From G016234445 sp964438865 (GTDB lineage: Bacteria > Chloroflexota > Dehalococcoidia > Tepidiformales > Tepidiformaceae), in the NCBI GenBank assembly GCA_964438865.1, contig CAYTMI010000004.1:186001-250000 (forward strand): a stretch of DNA of 64,000 nucleotides. The letters run 5' to 3'. Of the stretch, positions 33,651-42,088 are shown piece after piece (position 1 is the stretch's first letter; the number at the start of each line of letters is the position of its first letter). Below the pieces are notes generated by a model that made no database searches, was not told the origin of the DNA, and saw only the letters and a list, made by a program, of their open reading frames with translations. The position numbers and the translations under genes were made by a program.

Positions 33651-34261
33651 GCGTCGCGTCGCGTCGCCACTCCGACCACGGTCGGGACGCCCATCATCCC
33701 GAACTCGCGGACTACCGCGACCTCGAAGCCCGCGGCGCGGATCGCCTCCACCGTCCGGCGATTTGGGTTGCAGCCGGCCCCCACGCGCCGCCAGGCGGGC
33801 GTGATCGCGTCGAAGAGGCGTCCGCGCACTCGGCCCCCGGGCCGGACGTGTTCCCAGAATCGGAGTTCGCCCCCCGGTTTCAAGACGCGGTGCGCCTCCG
33901 CGAGGGAACGCTCAAGGTTGCTCACCGTGCAGAGCGTGAGCGTCACAATCACCGTGTCGAAGGTGCCATCCTCGAACGGCAGCGCTTCGGCGGGCGCCTC
34001 GCGGAGGTCGACCTCGCGCTTGCTGTCGGCGGCATGACCCAGCGCGCGTTTCACCATGAACGGGTCTGGCTCGATGCCCGAATAAACCACCCCATCGGGC
34101 AGGTATTGCCAGTTCGTGCCAACGCCGGCGCCAAGTTCCAGCACTCGGCCGCGGGCGCCGCCAACGACCTCCCGGCGGGCAGCGCGCTGGCGCGGGCTTT
34201 CCTTCCGCGTCGCCCTGTCCCAAAAGGCGGCGAAGATCCTGTGACCTCGTTCGCGTGGCAT
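33647..34261 (-). CDS. Class I SAM-dependent methyltransferase
   Basis: The 204-residue product has motif I RVLELGAGVGTNWQYL, GIEPDPFMVKRA, TLTLCTVSNLERSL and RVLKPGGELRFWEHV, plus C-terminal NPNRRTVEAIRAAGFEV. This resembles METTL7/thiol methyltransferase-like and phosphatidylethanolamine methyltransferase-like proteins; the substrate is unproven. TATACT lies exactly 6 nt before the ATG, indicating a leaderless transcript that continues into nfo through a 4-nt overlap. Confidence 0.85.
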   Translation of the reverse strand: MPRERGHRIFAAFWDRATRKESPRQRAARREVVGGARGRVLELGAGVGTNWQYLPDGVVYSGIEPDPFMVKRALGHAADSKREVDLREAPAEALPFEDGTFDTVIVTLTLCTVSNLERSLAEAHRVLKPGGELRFWEHVRPGGRVRGRLFDAITPAWRRVGAGCNPNRRTVEAIRAAGFEVAVVREFGMMGVPTVVGVATRRDA

Positions 34262-34319
34262 GCTCGCAGTATAGCGGCAGGCCCGGGCTTGCCAACGTGA
34301 ACGCGGGTGGGGCCGGGGC

Positions 34320-34592
34320 CTACCGGCGCGCCTCCGGCGGCGCCTGGCGGGTCAGCCCGAAGAGTTCCTCCTGGATGGTCTCCGCGCGTTCGGCCGCCAC
34401 GGCCCGCGCGTCGGCGATCGCTTCGTTGTAGTACTGCGGGCCCAGGAGTTTGCCGAGCGCTTCGAGGAGGAGTTCGGCGCGCAGGTCGCCCAGGTCCTCG
34501 CCGAACTCGTCGCGAATCACGTCCTTGAGCTTGCCCAGGAGGTCGGCCCGTTCCTCGCGGCTCAGGTGTTTCAGGTCGTGGTCTCGCGCCAT
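34320..34592 (-). CDS. DUF2164-like small protein
   Basis: The 90-residue all-helical protein carries LSREERADLLGKLKDVIRDE, FGEDLGDLRAELLLEALGKL and LGPQYYNEAIADARAVAAER. The pattern EFDxDLGDLRAExLLDFxxxxLGPxxYN is that of DUF2164, a family of unknown function. The open frame extends upstream, but the ATG at 34592 is where the family begins and has TATCCT 6 nt before it, another leaderless-type start. It is divergent from the copper operon. Confidence 0.82.
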   Translation of the reverse strand: MARDHDLKHLSREERADLLGKLKDVIRDEFGEDLGDLRAELLLEALGKLLGPQYYNEAIADARAVAAERAETIQEELFGLTRQAPPEARR

Positions 34593-34652
34593 ACGGGGAG
34601 GATACGGCAGCCGGGTCCGCGCCGGAACCACGGTCGCCGAACAGACTGACTG

Positions 34653-34696
34653 TTGACATGGTTTCACGCTTGGCACAGGATAGGGGGGTACCCTAT
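34653..34696 (+). promoter_or_regulatory. Copper operon promoter and CsoR-type operator
   Basis: TTGACA (34653-34658) is followed after 17 nt by CAGGAT (34676-34681). Overlapping the -10 and the start site is the inverted repeat ATAGGG-GGGTA-CCCTAT (34680-34696). A/T-ends around a G/C tract are the hallmark of CsoR-family operators, so binding here would block polymerase. Predicted transcription start is near 34688. Confidence 0.65.
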
Positions 34697-34712
34697 GTGC
34701 TGGAGCCTGACG

Positions 34713-34988
34713 GTGACCCCAGAGACGCAGAAACAGGCCCAGCGGCGGCTGAAGATTATCGCCGGGCAGATCCAGGCGCTCGAGAAGCAGATCGACGAAG
34801 ATCGCTATTGCATGGATGTCCTGGACCTCTCCATGTCCATCCAGAAGGCCCTGCGCAGCTTCGACGGGATCGTCATCGAAGGACATCTTCGTACCCACGT
34901 GATCGAACAGATGACCGGCGGCGAGACTGAACGCGCCGTCGACGAACTGCTTCGTCTCTACAAGGTCCAGGGTCCGGCCGAAAGCTGA
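34713..34988 (+). CDS. csoR: CsoR/RcnR-family metal-sensing repressor
   Basis: The 91-residue helical repressor starts MTPETQKQAQRRLKIIAGQI. Metal ligands are Cys33 (DRYCMDVLD), His58 and His62 (EGHLRTHV); copper CsoR normally has Cys-His-Cys, so the third ligand is His here. The GTG at 34713 is preferred because GGAG is 7 nt upstream and the predicted transcript begins near 34688; an in-frame ATG at 34695 falls inside the operator. It precedes copZ and copA, so it most likely represses them until Cu(I) binds. A nickel or aldehyde-sensing relative is less likely in this context. Confidence 0.87.
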   Translation: MTPETQKQAQRRLKIIAGQIQALEKQIDEDRYCMDVLDLSMSIQKALRSFDGIVIEGHLRTHVIEQMTGGETERAVDELLRLYKVQGPAES

Positions 34989-35029
34989 CCCGCCACGCCC
35001 ATCATCACACTCAAGGAGGAGCTGCTGCC

Positions 35030-35242
35030 ATGTCCCAGACCATCCAACTCGCGATCAAAGGAATGACCTGCGACCACTGTGTCCGCGCGGTCACCAACGC
35101 CGTCGAAGATGTCGACGGCGTCACCGCCGCCCAGGTGAGCCTCGACACGAACTCCGCCCGGGTCGAGGGCCAGGTCATCGACGTCGCGAAGATCATCGAG
35201 GCGATCAAAGAAGAGGGCTACGAGGCGACGGTCGTCGGCTAA
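35030..35242 (+). CDS. copZ: Copper chaperone CopZ (HMA domain)
   Basis: The 70-residue protein is a single ferredoxin-like heavy-metal-associated domain. The Cu(I)-binding motif GMTCDHC is near residues 11-17, and EEGYEATVVG ends the domain as in CopZ. It carries Cu(I) in the cytoplasm to the export ATPase or to the repressor. A strong AAGGAGGA precedes the ATG by 9-10 nt. It lies 41 nt after csoR and 34 nt before copA. Confidence 0.93.
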   Translation: MSQTIQLAIKGMTCDHCVRAVTNAVEDVDGVTAAQVSLDTNSARVEGQVIDVAKIIEAIKEEGYEATVVG

Positions 35243-35276
35243 GCCGGCCCGCTGCACCCGGAAGGAGCCACGGCTG

Positions 35277-37667
35277 ATGGCCACAAAAGAGCGCGCCCTC
35301 ACACTGGACATAACTGGTATGACGTGCGCCTCGTGCGTGCGGAGGGTGGAGCGCGCCCTCTCGAAAGTCGAAGGCGTCGAGACCGCAGCGGTGAATTTCG
35401 CTTCGGAGACAGCGCGGGTCACGCTCGCCGGTGCGGTGCCCTTCGAAACCCTTGTGGGCGCGGTCGAAAAGGCGGGCTACGCGGCCCGGCCACACACGGA
35501 CGACGCCTCCCGCGATGCCGCCCGCGCAGACCACGCCCGGAAGACCCTGGTCACGCTCATCTTCGGCGCCGTCCTCGGGGTGCCGGCGGTGATCCTCGCC
35601 ATGGGCATGGACATCGGCGACGTGACCATCGCCGGGAGCCACACGTTCACCGGCTGGGTAATCTTCGCCCTGGCGACGCCCGTCCAGGCCGTGCTCGGCT
35701 GGCGTTTCTACCGCGGGAGCGTCACCAGCCTCCGCCACCTGAACCCCAACATGGACGTTCTCGTGGCGCTGGGCACGAGCGTGGCCTACGTCTACAGCGC
35801 CTGGGTCGTCATCGAAAACGACCACCGCACCATGTTCTTCGATGCTTCTGCGGCGGTGCTCGTCTTCATCACCATGGGCAAGTACTTCGAAGAGCGGGCG
35901 AAAGGGGCGTCATCCGAGGCGATCCGCACCCTCCTGGGCCTCTCGGCCAGGTCGGCGACGGTGATCCGCGACGGCGTCGAGGTCGAACTGGCACTGGCGG
36001 ACGTCCGCGTTGGCGACTTGTTCGTCGTCAGGCCCGGCCAGAAGGTGCCGGTCGATGGCATGGTCCGCGACGGTTCCAGCACGGTCGACGAGTCGATGAT
36101 CACGGGCGAGAGCATCCCCGTGGAACGCCACCCGGGCGACCGCGTCATCGGCGGGACGATCAACCAGGCTGGCATCCTCCGCGCCGAAGCGACCGCGGTC
36201 GGTGAGCAGACGGCGCTCGCCCGGATGGCGCGCATGGTCGAAGAGGCACAGGGTTCGAAGGCGCCGATCCAGAAGCTGGTGGACCAGGTCGCCGCTGTGT
36301 TCGTGCCGGTCGTTATCGTGATCGCCGCCGGCGTCGTCCTCGGCTGGGGCCTCCTCGGGGGGTCCTGGGTCGATGCGATGGTCGCGAGTGTCGCCGTCCT
36401 CGTCATCGCCTGCCCGTGCGCCCTTGGCCTCGCCACGCCCACCGCGATCATGGTCGGGACCGGGATGGGGGCGGAACGCGGTATCCTCATCAAGAACGCC
36501 GAAGTGCTCGAACGGACGAAGACCCTCGACGTGGTTGTCCTCGACAAGACGGGCACGCTCACCCAGGGCCGGCCCGAGGTGACCGACGCAATCCCCACCG
36601 GGACGATGAGCGAAGCGGAGTTGCTGACCCTGGCTGCCGCCGCCGAATCAGAGAGCGAACACCCGCTCAGCCGTGCCGTCGTCGACGCCGCCGTCGAATC
36701 CGGCTATGCGCTTCCGGAACCGACCGAATTCCATGCTTTCGTCGGACTGGGCGTGGCAGCGACCATCGCCGGGCGACGCGTGGTCGCGGGGAGCAGCCGG
36801 ATCCTCGAAGGAGAGTCGATCGTGCTCGGCGCGCGGGCGAAGGAAGAACTCGACCGCCTGGAGGCGATGGGCCGAACCGCTATCGTGGTTGCCGTCGATG
36901 GCCGCGTTGAAGGCGTCCTTGGGATCGCCGACGAGGTGAAGCAGAACGCCGCGCGCGCGGTTGACGCCCTCCACCGCCTCGGGCTCAGGGTCATCCTGAT
37001 GAGCGGCGACAACGAGCGTTCGGTCGCGGCGGTCGCGGGGCAAGTGGGGATCACGGAGTACCGTGCTGGCGCCCGCCCGGAGGACAAGCTCGCTCTCGTG
37101 GCGGCGCTCCAGGCAGAGGGGCTCTCCGTGGCGATGGTGGGCGACGGGGTGAACGACGCTCCCGCCCTGGCCCAGGCCGACATCGGCATCGCGATGGGCA
37201 CCGGCACCGACGTGGCGATCGAAGCTGGTGACATAACATTGCTCAGCGGTGACGTCTCCAAGATCGCCGAGGCCATCACCCTTAGCCGATCGACGCTGCG
37301 GACCATCCGCCAGAATCTGGTCTGGGCCTTCGGCTACAACGTCCTCGCCATCCCGGTGGCGGCGGCCGGGCTGCTGAACCCGGTCATCGCCGGCGGCGCG
37401 ATGGCCTTCAGCTCGGTGAGCGTCATGGGGAACAGCCTGCGCCTTCGGAGCAAAGCCCGGGACATCGCTGAAGGCAGCGGTAACACCTACCGCGGCCCGC
37501 GCGAAGGCTTCGTTTCGGCCAACCGGGGGCCGCTCTTTGCCATGGGGTCGGCGGCCGCTGTGCTCCTCGTGCCGCTGGTCATCTTCACTGGCATCGGCCG
37601 CGGCTGGTTCGGCAACGACGGCCAGGCGCCGGAACAGGAACAGGACCAGCACGGCGGCCACGAGTAA
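35277..37667 (+). CDS. copA: Cu(I)-exporting P1B-type ATPase
   Basis: The 796-residue product has one N-terminal HMA domain (GMTCASC), the transmembrane metal site ACPCALGLATP, phosphorylation site DKTGTLTQG, an actuator TGES and the hinge GDGVNDAPAL. M7/M8 residues typical of Cu(I) pumps are visible (NLVWAFGYNVLAIPVAAAG, MAFSSVSVMGNSLRLRS). Unusually, about 60 residues follow, with an additional hydrophobic helix (AMGSAAAVLLVPLVIFTGIG) and a tail ending QDQHGGHE that could bind metal. GAAGGAG precedes the ATG. It is the last gene of the csoR-copZ-copA operon. Confidence 0.96.
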   Translation: MATKERALTLDITGMTCASCVRRVERALSKVEGVETAAVNFASETARVTLAGAVPFETLVGAVEKAGYAARPHTDDASRDAARADHARKTLVTLIFGAVLGVPAVILAMGMDIGDVTIAGSHTFTGWVIFALATPVQAVLGWRFYRGSVTSLRHLNPNMDVLVALGTSVAYVYSAWVVIENDHRTMFFDASAAVLVFITMGKYFEERAKGASSEAIRTLLGLSARSATVIRDGVEVELALADVRVGDLFVVRPGQKVPVDGMVRDGSSTVDESMITGESIPVERHPGDRVIGGTINQAGILRAEATAVGEQTALARMARMVEEAQGSKAPIQKLVDQVAAVFVPVVIVIAAGVVLGWGLLGGSWVDAMVASVAVLVIACPCALGLATPTAIMVGTGMGAERGILIKNAEVLERTKTLDVVVLDKTGTLTQGRPEVTDAIPTGTMSEAELLTLAAAAESESEHPLSRAVVDAAVESGYALPEPTEFHAFVGLGVAATIAGRRVVAGSSRILEGESIVLGARAKEELDRLEAMGRTAIVVAVDGRVEGVLGIADEVKQNAARAVDALHRLGLRVILMSGDNERSVAAVAGQVGITEYRAGARPEDKLALVAALQAEGLSVAMVGDGVNDAPALAQADIGIAMGTGTDVAIEAGDITLLSGDVSKIAEAITLSRSTLRTIRQNLVWAFGYNVLAIPVAAAGLLNPVIAGGAMAFSSVSVMGNSLRLRSKARDIAEGSGNTYRGPREGFVSANRGPLFAMGSAAAVLLVPLVIFTGIGRGWFGNDGQAPEQEQDQHGGHE

Positions 37668-37708
37668 CTCGAGCCTCGGGCGATCGAGACGGCCTTTAAC
37701 GTTACATA

Positions 37709-37719
37709 AACGTCAGAAC
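37709..37719 (+). repeat. 11-bp direct repeat, left copy
   Basis: AACGTCAGAAC occurs here, overlapping the MBL stop codon, and again at 38743-38753 just beyond that gene's start. The wider contexts ATAA(A)CGTCAGAAC also agree with one base inserted. Confidence 0.6.
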
Positions 37720-38696
37720 AGGTACGTGGTCCCGACCGCGTTGTGGACGTAGGCCTCGGGAAAGGCCGCTGCCAGGGCCATCTGGGCTTTGTAGCCGGTG
37801 CAGTGTGCCGGGACCACCGCCGCCGGCGTGAATCCCCGGAGCGCGTCGATCGTCGGGCCGATGATAGGTTCGAAGAACGCCCCCGAGAGGTGGAACCCGC
37901 CGAGGATGCCGTGGACGCGGTCGATGCCCGTCAACGCCTGCGCCCTGCGGACGATGTTGACGATGCCCGAATGCCCACAGCCGGTGAGCACGACGAGACC
38001 CTTGCCCCGCACGTTCACGATCACACCCTGGTCGTCGGCGAGGTGCGGTTCCGGCTCCCAGCCCCGCGGGGTCTCGGCCTGGAAGAACGGGAATCCCTGT
38101 TCGAAGCTGGTGACGCGCGGCACTTCGCCGGTGACCAGGAGGCATTCCGCGAGGAGCAGCGAGGGGTCTTCGGATTCGACCAGGACGAAGCCCGCGCCCT
38201 CCAGTGCAGAGCGTGAGGGCGGCGGGAGTGGCACGGGCAGGCCCGAGGGCGGCAGTGAACGACGCTGGCGGTACGCTGCCGGGTGGACCACCATCGGCAT
38301 GCTCGACCGCCCGAGCCGCTCCGCGAGCCCGGCCAGGCCGCCTGTGTGGTCGAAGTGGCCGTGGGAGAGCACGATGGCCTCCAGTTCCCAGGGGCTAATC
38401 TCCAACCGGTCCATGTTCTCCACGAGTCCGTTCGGCGACACGCCGGCATCGAAGAGGAGCGTGTGGCGCTCGTCGCCGCGGGTAAGCGTCACCAGGGCCG
38501 AGAAGCCGTGTTCGGCGTGGAGGCTGGCAAGCACCCCGGGGGAATCGATCAACGGATTCCGCACCGCGGGCGACCACGGGTGGCGGCGGACCTGCTCGTC
38601 GCCGGGGAGGAGCGCGTCGATCTGGTTGTCGATGAGAGTGGTGATCTCGAGGGCGTCGGCTTCGAGCAGGCGAAGAGGCTGCATGGCGGGGCTCAC
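37713..38696 (-). CDS. MBL-fold metallo-hydrolase (dihydropterin synthase-related)
   Basis: The 327-residue product carries the zinc motif SHGHFDHTGGL, then TGCGHSGIVNIV, GGFHL and PAHCTG. This set is characteristic of MBL proteins related to 7,8-dihydropterin synthase (MptA/COG1237-like), not beta-lactamases. The substrate is unknown. The start is GTG 38696 or ATG 38684; neither has a strong ribosome site. An 11-bp direct repeat flanks the gene, and it is convergent with copA with 45 bp between them. Confidence 0.85.
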   Translation of the reverse strand: MSPAMQPLRLLEADALEITTLIDNQIDALLPGDEQVRRHPWSPAVRNPLIDSPGVLASLHAEHGFSALVTLTRGDERHTLLFDAGVSPNGLVENMDRLEISPWELEAIVLSHGHFDHTGGLAGLAERLGRSSMPMVVHPAAYRQRRSLPPSGLPVPLPPPSRSALEGAGFVLVESEDPSLLLAECLLVTGEVPRVTSFEQGFPFFQAETPRGWEPEPHLADDQGVIVNVRGKGLVVLTGCGHSGIVNIVRRAQALTGIDRVHGILGGFHLSGAFFEPIIGPTIDALRGFTPAAVVPAHCTGYKAQMALAAAFPEAYVHNAVGTTYLF

Positions 38697-38742
38697 TTCC
38701 GGGGAACGGCGTTTGCGGCCATCTTAGGAGGCCTGCTGAAAT

Positions 38743-38753
38743 AACGTCAGAAC
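38743..38753 (+). repeat. 11-bp direct repeat, right copy
   Basis: Copy of AACGTCAGAAC, partner of 37709-37719. Confidence 0.6.
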
Positions 38754-38845
38754 TTCGCACTATATCAGTTATGTGCGACCATACGGTTGAATTGGCCTCG
38801 TTCCGGTACGCTCAGGGTCCCCGCTGAGGAGGAACGCGTTTCAAG

Positions 38846-40024
38846 TTGGATGCGCATTCGATCATCATCGTCGACCGCGACGCGCGGCTGGCGCTCCACA
38901 CGCCTCACGACGGCGCATGGACGCGCCGTGATCTGCACGTGTCCGGTCGCTGGCCCTGCTGGAACCCTGTCCGGGACCTGATCGCAGTCTCCGTGGTTGA
39001 GCCGAGCGGCGACGCGGTGCGTTCCGCCATCGAACTCATCGACCCTGGCGGCCGCGTGATACGCACGGCCCATGAGACCGCGCCGGGCGTGCTACCAGTC
39101 ATCGCCCCACGAGTGCCGCACTATGCCCTCTGGTCGCCGGCCGGCGACATTCTGAGTTATGTCTCGCAATCGACATTCGGGCTTGGCCTCTTCCTCACCC
39201 ACGCCGATGGTGCCTTCGTCTCCGACCCGATCATCACCGGCGCCCCTCTGTTCCAGTCGTGGTGCCCCGACAATAACTTCCTCGCGGTCCACGCCGGCCC
39301 CGAACTCTCCGTGGTTGAGGTCGAAGGGAGCCGGACGACGGCGTCGGTGGCGGAGCGTTCGGCCGGATTCCGCGCCCCAGCCTACAGCGACGACGCCGAG
39401 GTCCTCGCCTACGCGATTCCCGTCGAAGGTGGGGTGGCGGTGATGCGTGCCCTCTTCCAGGGAACCGGGAGCCGCGAGGCCCAGCGCTTCGCGGGCGGCG
39501 TCGCTCTCGGCTTTCGGCCGGGCACGCGTGAGCTCTCCGTGGCCGTCACCGGCAACCCGGAATCGGGAACCTTCGACGAATTGTGGACGCTCCCCGCAGA
39601 GGAGGGCCAAACGCCTCACCTCGCCTGGCGGGGACCGTTCGTCTCGTTCCTCTGGGCGCCTGATGGCAGCCGGACCGCCCTGGTCGTGCCGACCCAGTCA
39701 GGTGACGGCCGTTACGCGATCCAGGTCATCACCCCCGACGGCCGGTATGTCGGCACCACCGAGGGGTTCATCCCTTCGCAGGATATGCGCACCTATTTCG
39801 GCTTCTTCGACCAGTACAGCCAGTCGCACTCGCTCTGGTCGGCCGACAGCACCCGGATGGTGGTGGCCGGGCGACTGGTCAGCGACACGGTCCACACGTC
39901 CTTCGGGGACAGCGCCGGTGACTTCGTTATGACGTGGACCGCCGCACCCGGCCAGACGCTGGAACGAGTCGCCCCGGGCGACCTCGGCTTCTACCGGCCC
40001 AAGGCCGGGCGCGTCGTCCGCTAG
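38846..40024 (+). CDS. Beta-propeller (WD40/TolB-like) protein of unknown function
   Basis: The 392-residue product contains repeated propeller blades: WNPVRDLIAVSVVE, YALWSPAGDILSYV, WCPDNNFLAVH, YSDDAEVLAYAI, LWAPDGSRTALVV and LWSADSTRMVVAG share the W/F-SPDG-like turn and a hydrophobic strand. No signal peptide is seen, so it is probably cytoplasmic. The reading frame has a stop at 38825 and no ATG; TTG 38846 with GGAGG about 14 nt upstream is the best start. It may bind a partner or substrate through the propeller, but its role is unknown. Confidence 0.78.
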   Translation: MDAHSIIIVDRDARLALHTPHDGAWTRRDLHVSGRWPCWNPVRDLIAVSVVEPSGDAVRSAIELIDPGGRVIRTAHETAPGVLPVIAPRVPHYALWSPAGDILSYVSQSTFGLGLFLTHADGAFVSDPIITGAPLFQSWCPDNNFLAVHAGPELSVVEVEGSRTTASVAERSAGFRAPAYSDDAEVLAYAIPVEGGVAVMRALFQGTGSREAQRFAGGVALGFRPGTRELSVAVTGNPESGTFDELWTLPAEEGQTPHLAWRGPFVSFLWAPDGSRTALVVPTQSGDGRYAIQVITPDGRYVGTTEGFIPSQDMRTYFGFFDQYSQSHSLWSADSTRMVVAGRLVSDTVHTSFGDSAGDFVMTWTAAPGQTLERVAPGDLGFYRPKAGRVVR

Positions 40025-40078
40025 CCGCGTTGGGCGCCTCGCGGAGACCGTGACGTAAACAGCGGGTAAGTCTCGAAA

Positions 40079-40108
40079 TTGAAGGCGGCGATCAACGGGG
40101 GGTACACT
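40079..40108 (+). promoter_or_regulatory. Promoter of the S41 protease gene
   Basis: TTGAAG (40079-40084), an 18-nt spacer and TACACT (40103-40108) form a sigma-70-like promoter 48 nt before the ATG at 40157. Confidence 0.45.
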
Positions 40109-40156
40109 CGCTAGCAGTACCGGGCGGCGAGTCCGGAAAGGTGGCCCCCACACCCA

Positions 40157-41482
40157 ATGGAATCTCCCCGTCCCCTCGTTGCACCACCGACGGCAGGCGA
40201 GCGCGTCGCACGCTCGGCGATGCTCGTCTTCCTCCTCCTCGCGATTACAAGCCTCGCCTTCGGCCTTGGCTTCCTCGTCAACGACGCGTCCGATGACGGC
40301 TCACCATCTTCGGGAAGCCCGTCCGGGAGCGGCGCCGTTGCCAGCGGCGACGATGCCGTCGGCGCCGCCATCATCTCTGAGATCTACGCCCTCCTGAAAG
40401 AGAACCACGTCGACGGGGCGATGCTCGACCCCGCGAGCATCCGCGACGCGGCGATCAACGGGATCATCACCTCGCTGAACGACCCCCATACGCAGTACAT
40501 CCCCCCGCAGGACGTCGAAGCGGTGTCTTCGGACCTGAGTTCGACCTACCAGGGCATCGGGGCCAGCGTCTCGGACCGCAGCGGCGAGATCCAGATCATC
40601 GCGCCCTTCCGTGACTCCCCGGCGGAAGCCGCCGGGATTCGTGCCGGAGACGTCGTGCTCCAAGTCGATGGCGAGAAGACCGATGGCTGGACTGACCAAC
40701 AGGCGGTGAAGCGCATCCGCGGGCTGAAGGGCACCTCGGTGACGCTGACAGTGCGCCACACCGACGGCTCGATCGAGACCATCACCGTCACCCGGGGCGA
40801 CATCGAAATCGAGAGCGTGTTCCTCGAACCGAACCTGGAAGTGATCCCCGGCGAAAGCGGAAAGAAGGTCGTGGACCGCGACGGCAAGGAAGCGACGGAC
40901 ATCGGCTTCGTCGCCATCTCTGGGTTCCACGACAAGACCCTCAGCGAACTCAAGACGAAGCTCGCCGGGATTGAGAACAAGGGCTACAAGGGCCTCATCC
41001 TCGATCTCCGTGGCAACCCCGGCGGCCAGCTCATCGCCGTGCTCCAGGTGGCCGACGAGTTCCTCAACAGCGGCATCATCCTGAGCGAGGTTGATGCCGA
41101 CGGGAAGAAGACGTCCCAGTCGGCGCGGCAGGGCGGCCTCGTCACGAAGATCCCTATCGTCATCCTGATGGACCGGTCGAGCGCGAGCGCCGCCGAGGTA
41201 CTCGCAGCAGCCCTTCGGGACAACGGCCGGGCGACCATCGTCGGGACGCGCAGCTTCGGCAAGGGCACGGTAAACCAGCTGCTCCCCCTGAAGAACTGCG
41301 GCGACCCCGCCGGCTGCGGCGCAATCTACGTCTCCGTCGGCCGCTGGCTCACGCCGAAGGGCGACCAGATCGAAGGTGTCGGCGTGAAGCCCGACGTGGA
41401 ACTGCCGATGACCTCCGAGGAGTACATCGACCAGGGCGACATCCAGATCTTCAAGGCCATCGACATCCTGCGCGGCAAGTAA
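40157..41482 (+). CDS. S41-family carboxy-terminal processing protease (CtpA-like)
   Basis: The 441-residue product has an N-terminal membrane anchor (about 18-37: SAMLVFLLLAITSLAFGLGF), a PDZ domain containing GIRAGDVVLQVDGEKTDGW, and the peptidase core. The Ser-Lys dyad is expected in DRSSASAAEVLAAAL and in GTRSFGKGTVNQLLPL. These proteases trim exported or periplasmic proteins and regulate wall enzymes. The anchor places the enzyme outside the membrane. It precedes smpB by 77 nt with a terminator hairpin between them. Confidence 0.93.
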   Translation: MESPRPLVAPPTAGERVARSAMLVFLLLAITSLAFGLGFLVNDASDDGSPSSGSPSGSGAVASGDDAVGAAIISEIYALLKENHVDGAMLDPASIRDAAINGIITSLNDPHTQYIPPQDVEAVSSDLSSTYQGIGASVSDRSGEIQIIAPFRDSPAEAAGIRAGDVVLQVDGEKTDGWTDQQAVKRIRGLKGTSVTLTVRHTDGSIETITVTRGDIEIESVFLEPNLEVIPGESGKKVVDRDGKEATDIGFVAISGFHDKTLSELKTKLAGIENKGYKGLILDLRGNPGGQLIAVLQVADEFLNSGIILSEVDADGKKTSQSARQGGLVTKIPIVILMDRSSASAAEVLAAALRDNGRATIVGTRSFGKGTVNQLLPLKNCGDPAGCGAIYVSVGRWLTPKGDQIEGVGVKPDVELPMTSEEYIDQGDIQIFKAIDILRGK

Positions 41483-41515
41483 GGGCGCGCTACACTCGCA
41501 GGACGAAGGAACGAG

Positions 41516-41550
41516 CGGCCCCGCACCCGCTACCGCGGACGGGGCCGTTT
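41516..41550 (+). terminator. Terminator after the S41 protease gene
   Basis: Stem CGGCCCCG/CGGGGCCG (8 perfect pairs) with a 16-nt loop is followed by TTT. It ends 10 nt before the smpB ATG, so it may also attenuate smpB transcription. Confidence 0.55.
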
Positions 41551-41559
41551 CGATGTCAG

Positions 41560-42024
41560 ATGGCCCCCACAAAATCCGACGCCCGCATTGCGGAGAACCG
41601 CCGCGCCCGGCACGACTACGAAATCCTTGGCCGCTATGAGGCAGGCATCGCCCTGACCGGCTCGGAGATAAAGTCGGTGCGCGACCACAAGGTGCAGCTG
41701 CAGGGGGCCTACGCACGCGTCAAGGACGGCGAGCTCTGGCTGATCGACGTCCACATCGCCGCCTACGCCAACGCCGGCTACTCCGGCCACAACCCCACGC
41801 GTGACCGCAAGCTCCTGCTCCACCGCAAGGAGATCACGCGAATTGCCCAGTTGATGGGGGAACAGGCGCTGACATTGATCCCCCTGGCGATGTACCTCAA
41901 GCACGGCCGGGCGAAGGTGGAGGTAGGGCTCTGCCGTGGCCTTAAGCGTTATGACAAACGCGAGCGCATTGCCGAACGCGACGTCCACCGCGACATTGCG
42001 CGTGCCGTCCGCCGGAACGCCTGA
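41560..42024 (+). CDS. smpB: SsrA-binding protein SmpB
   Basis: The 154-residue product binds tmRNA and brings it to stalled ribosomes. Family motifs are clear: ENRRARHDYEILGRYEAGIA, LTGSEIKSVRDHKVQLQGAY, NPTRDRKLLLHRKEI and the basic tail KRYDKRERIAERDVHRDIAR. Length matches SmpB (about 150-160). The tmRNA gene begins 64 nt downstream, the classic smpB-ssrA arrangement. Confidence 0.97.
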   Translation: MAPTKSDARIAENRRARHDYEILGRYEAGIALTGSEIKSVRDHKVQLQGAYARVKDGELWLIDVHIAAYANAGYSGHNPTRDRKLLLHRKEITRIAQLMGEQALTLIPLAMYLKHGRAKVEVGLCRGLKRYDKRERIAERDVHRDIARAVRRNA

Positions 42025-42051
42025 CACCAGCCCGAACAGGCGTGCTATACT
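42021..42051 (+). promoter_or_regulatory. Promoter of ssrA
   Basis: TATACT (42046-42051) is a strong -10. CTGACA (42021-42026), 19 nt upstream and overlapping the smpB stop, is a possible -35. Transcription would begin near 42058, giving a 5' leader removed by RNase P. Confidence 0.5.
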
Positions 42052-42088
42052 GCTTCCAAGGCGCCGCATCCGTGGGGCGCCGACCTGT

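Noticed and set aside
32085..34037. 650-codon plus-strand open frame
   Set aside because: It is antisense across three well-supported minus genes (methyltransferase, nfo, methyltransferase).
34695..34988. ATG 34695 as start of csoR
   Set aside because: It lies inside the operator and about 7 nt after the predicted transcription start with no ribosome site; GTG 34713 has GGAG at good spacing. It is kept as an alternative only.
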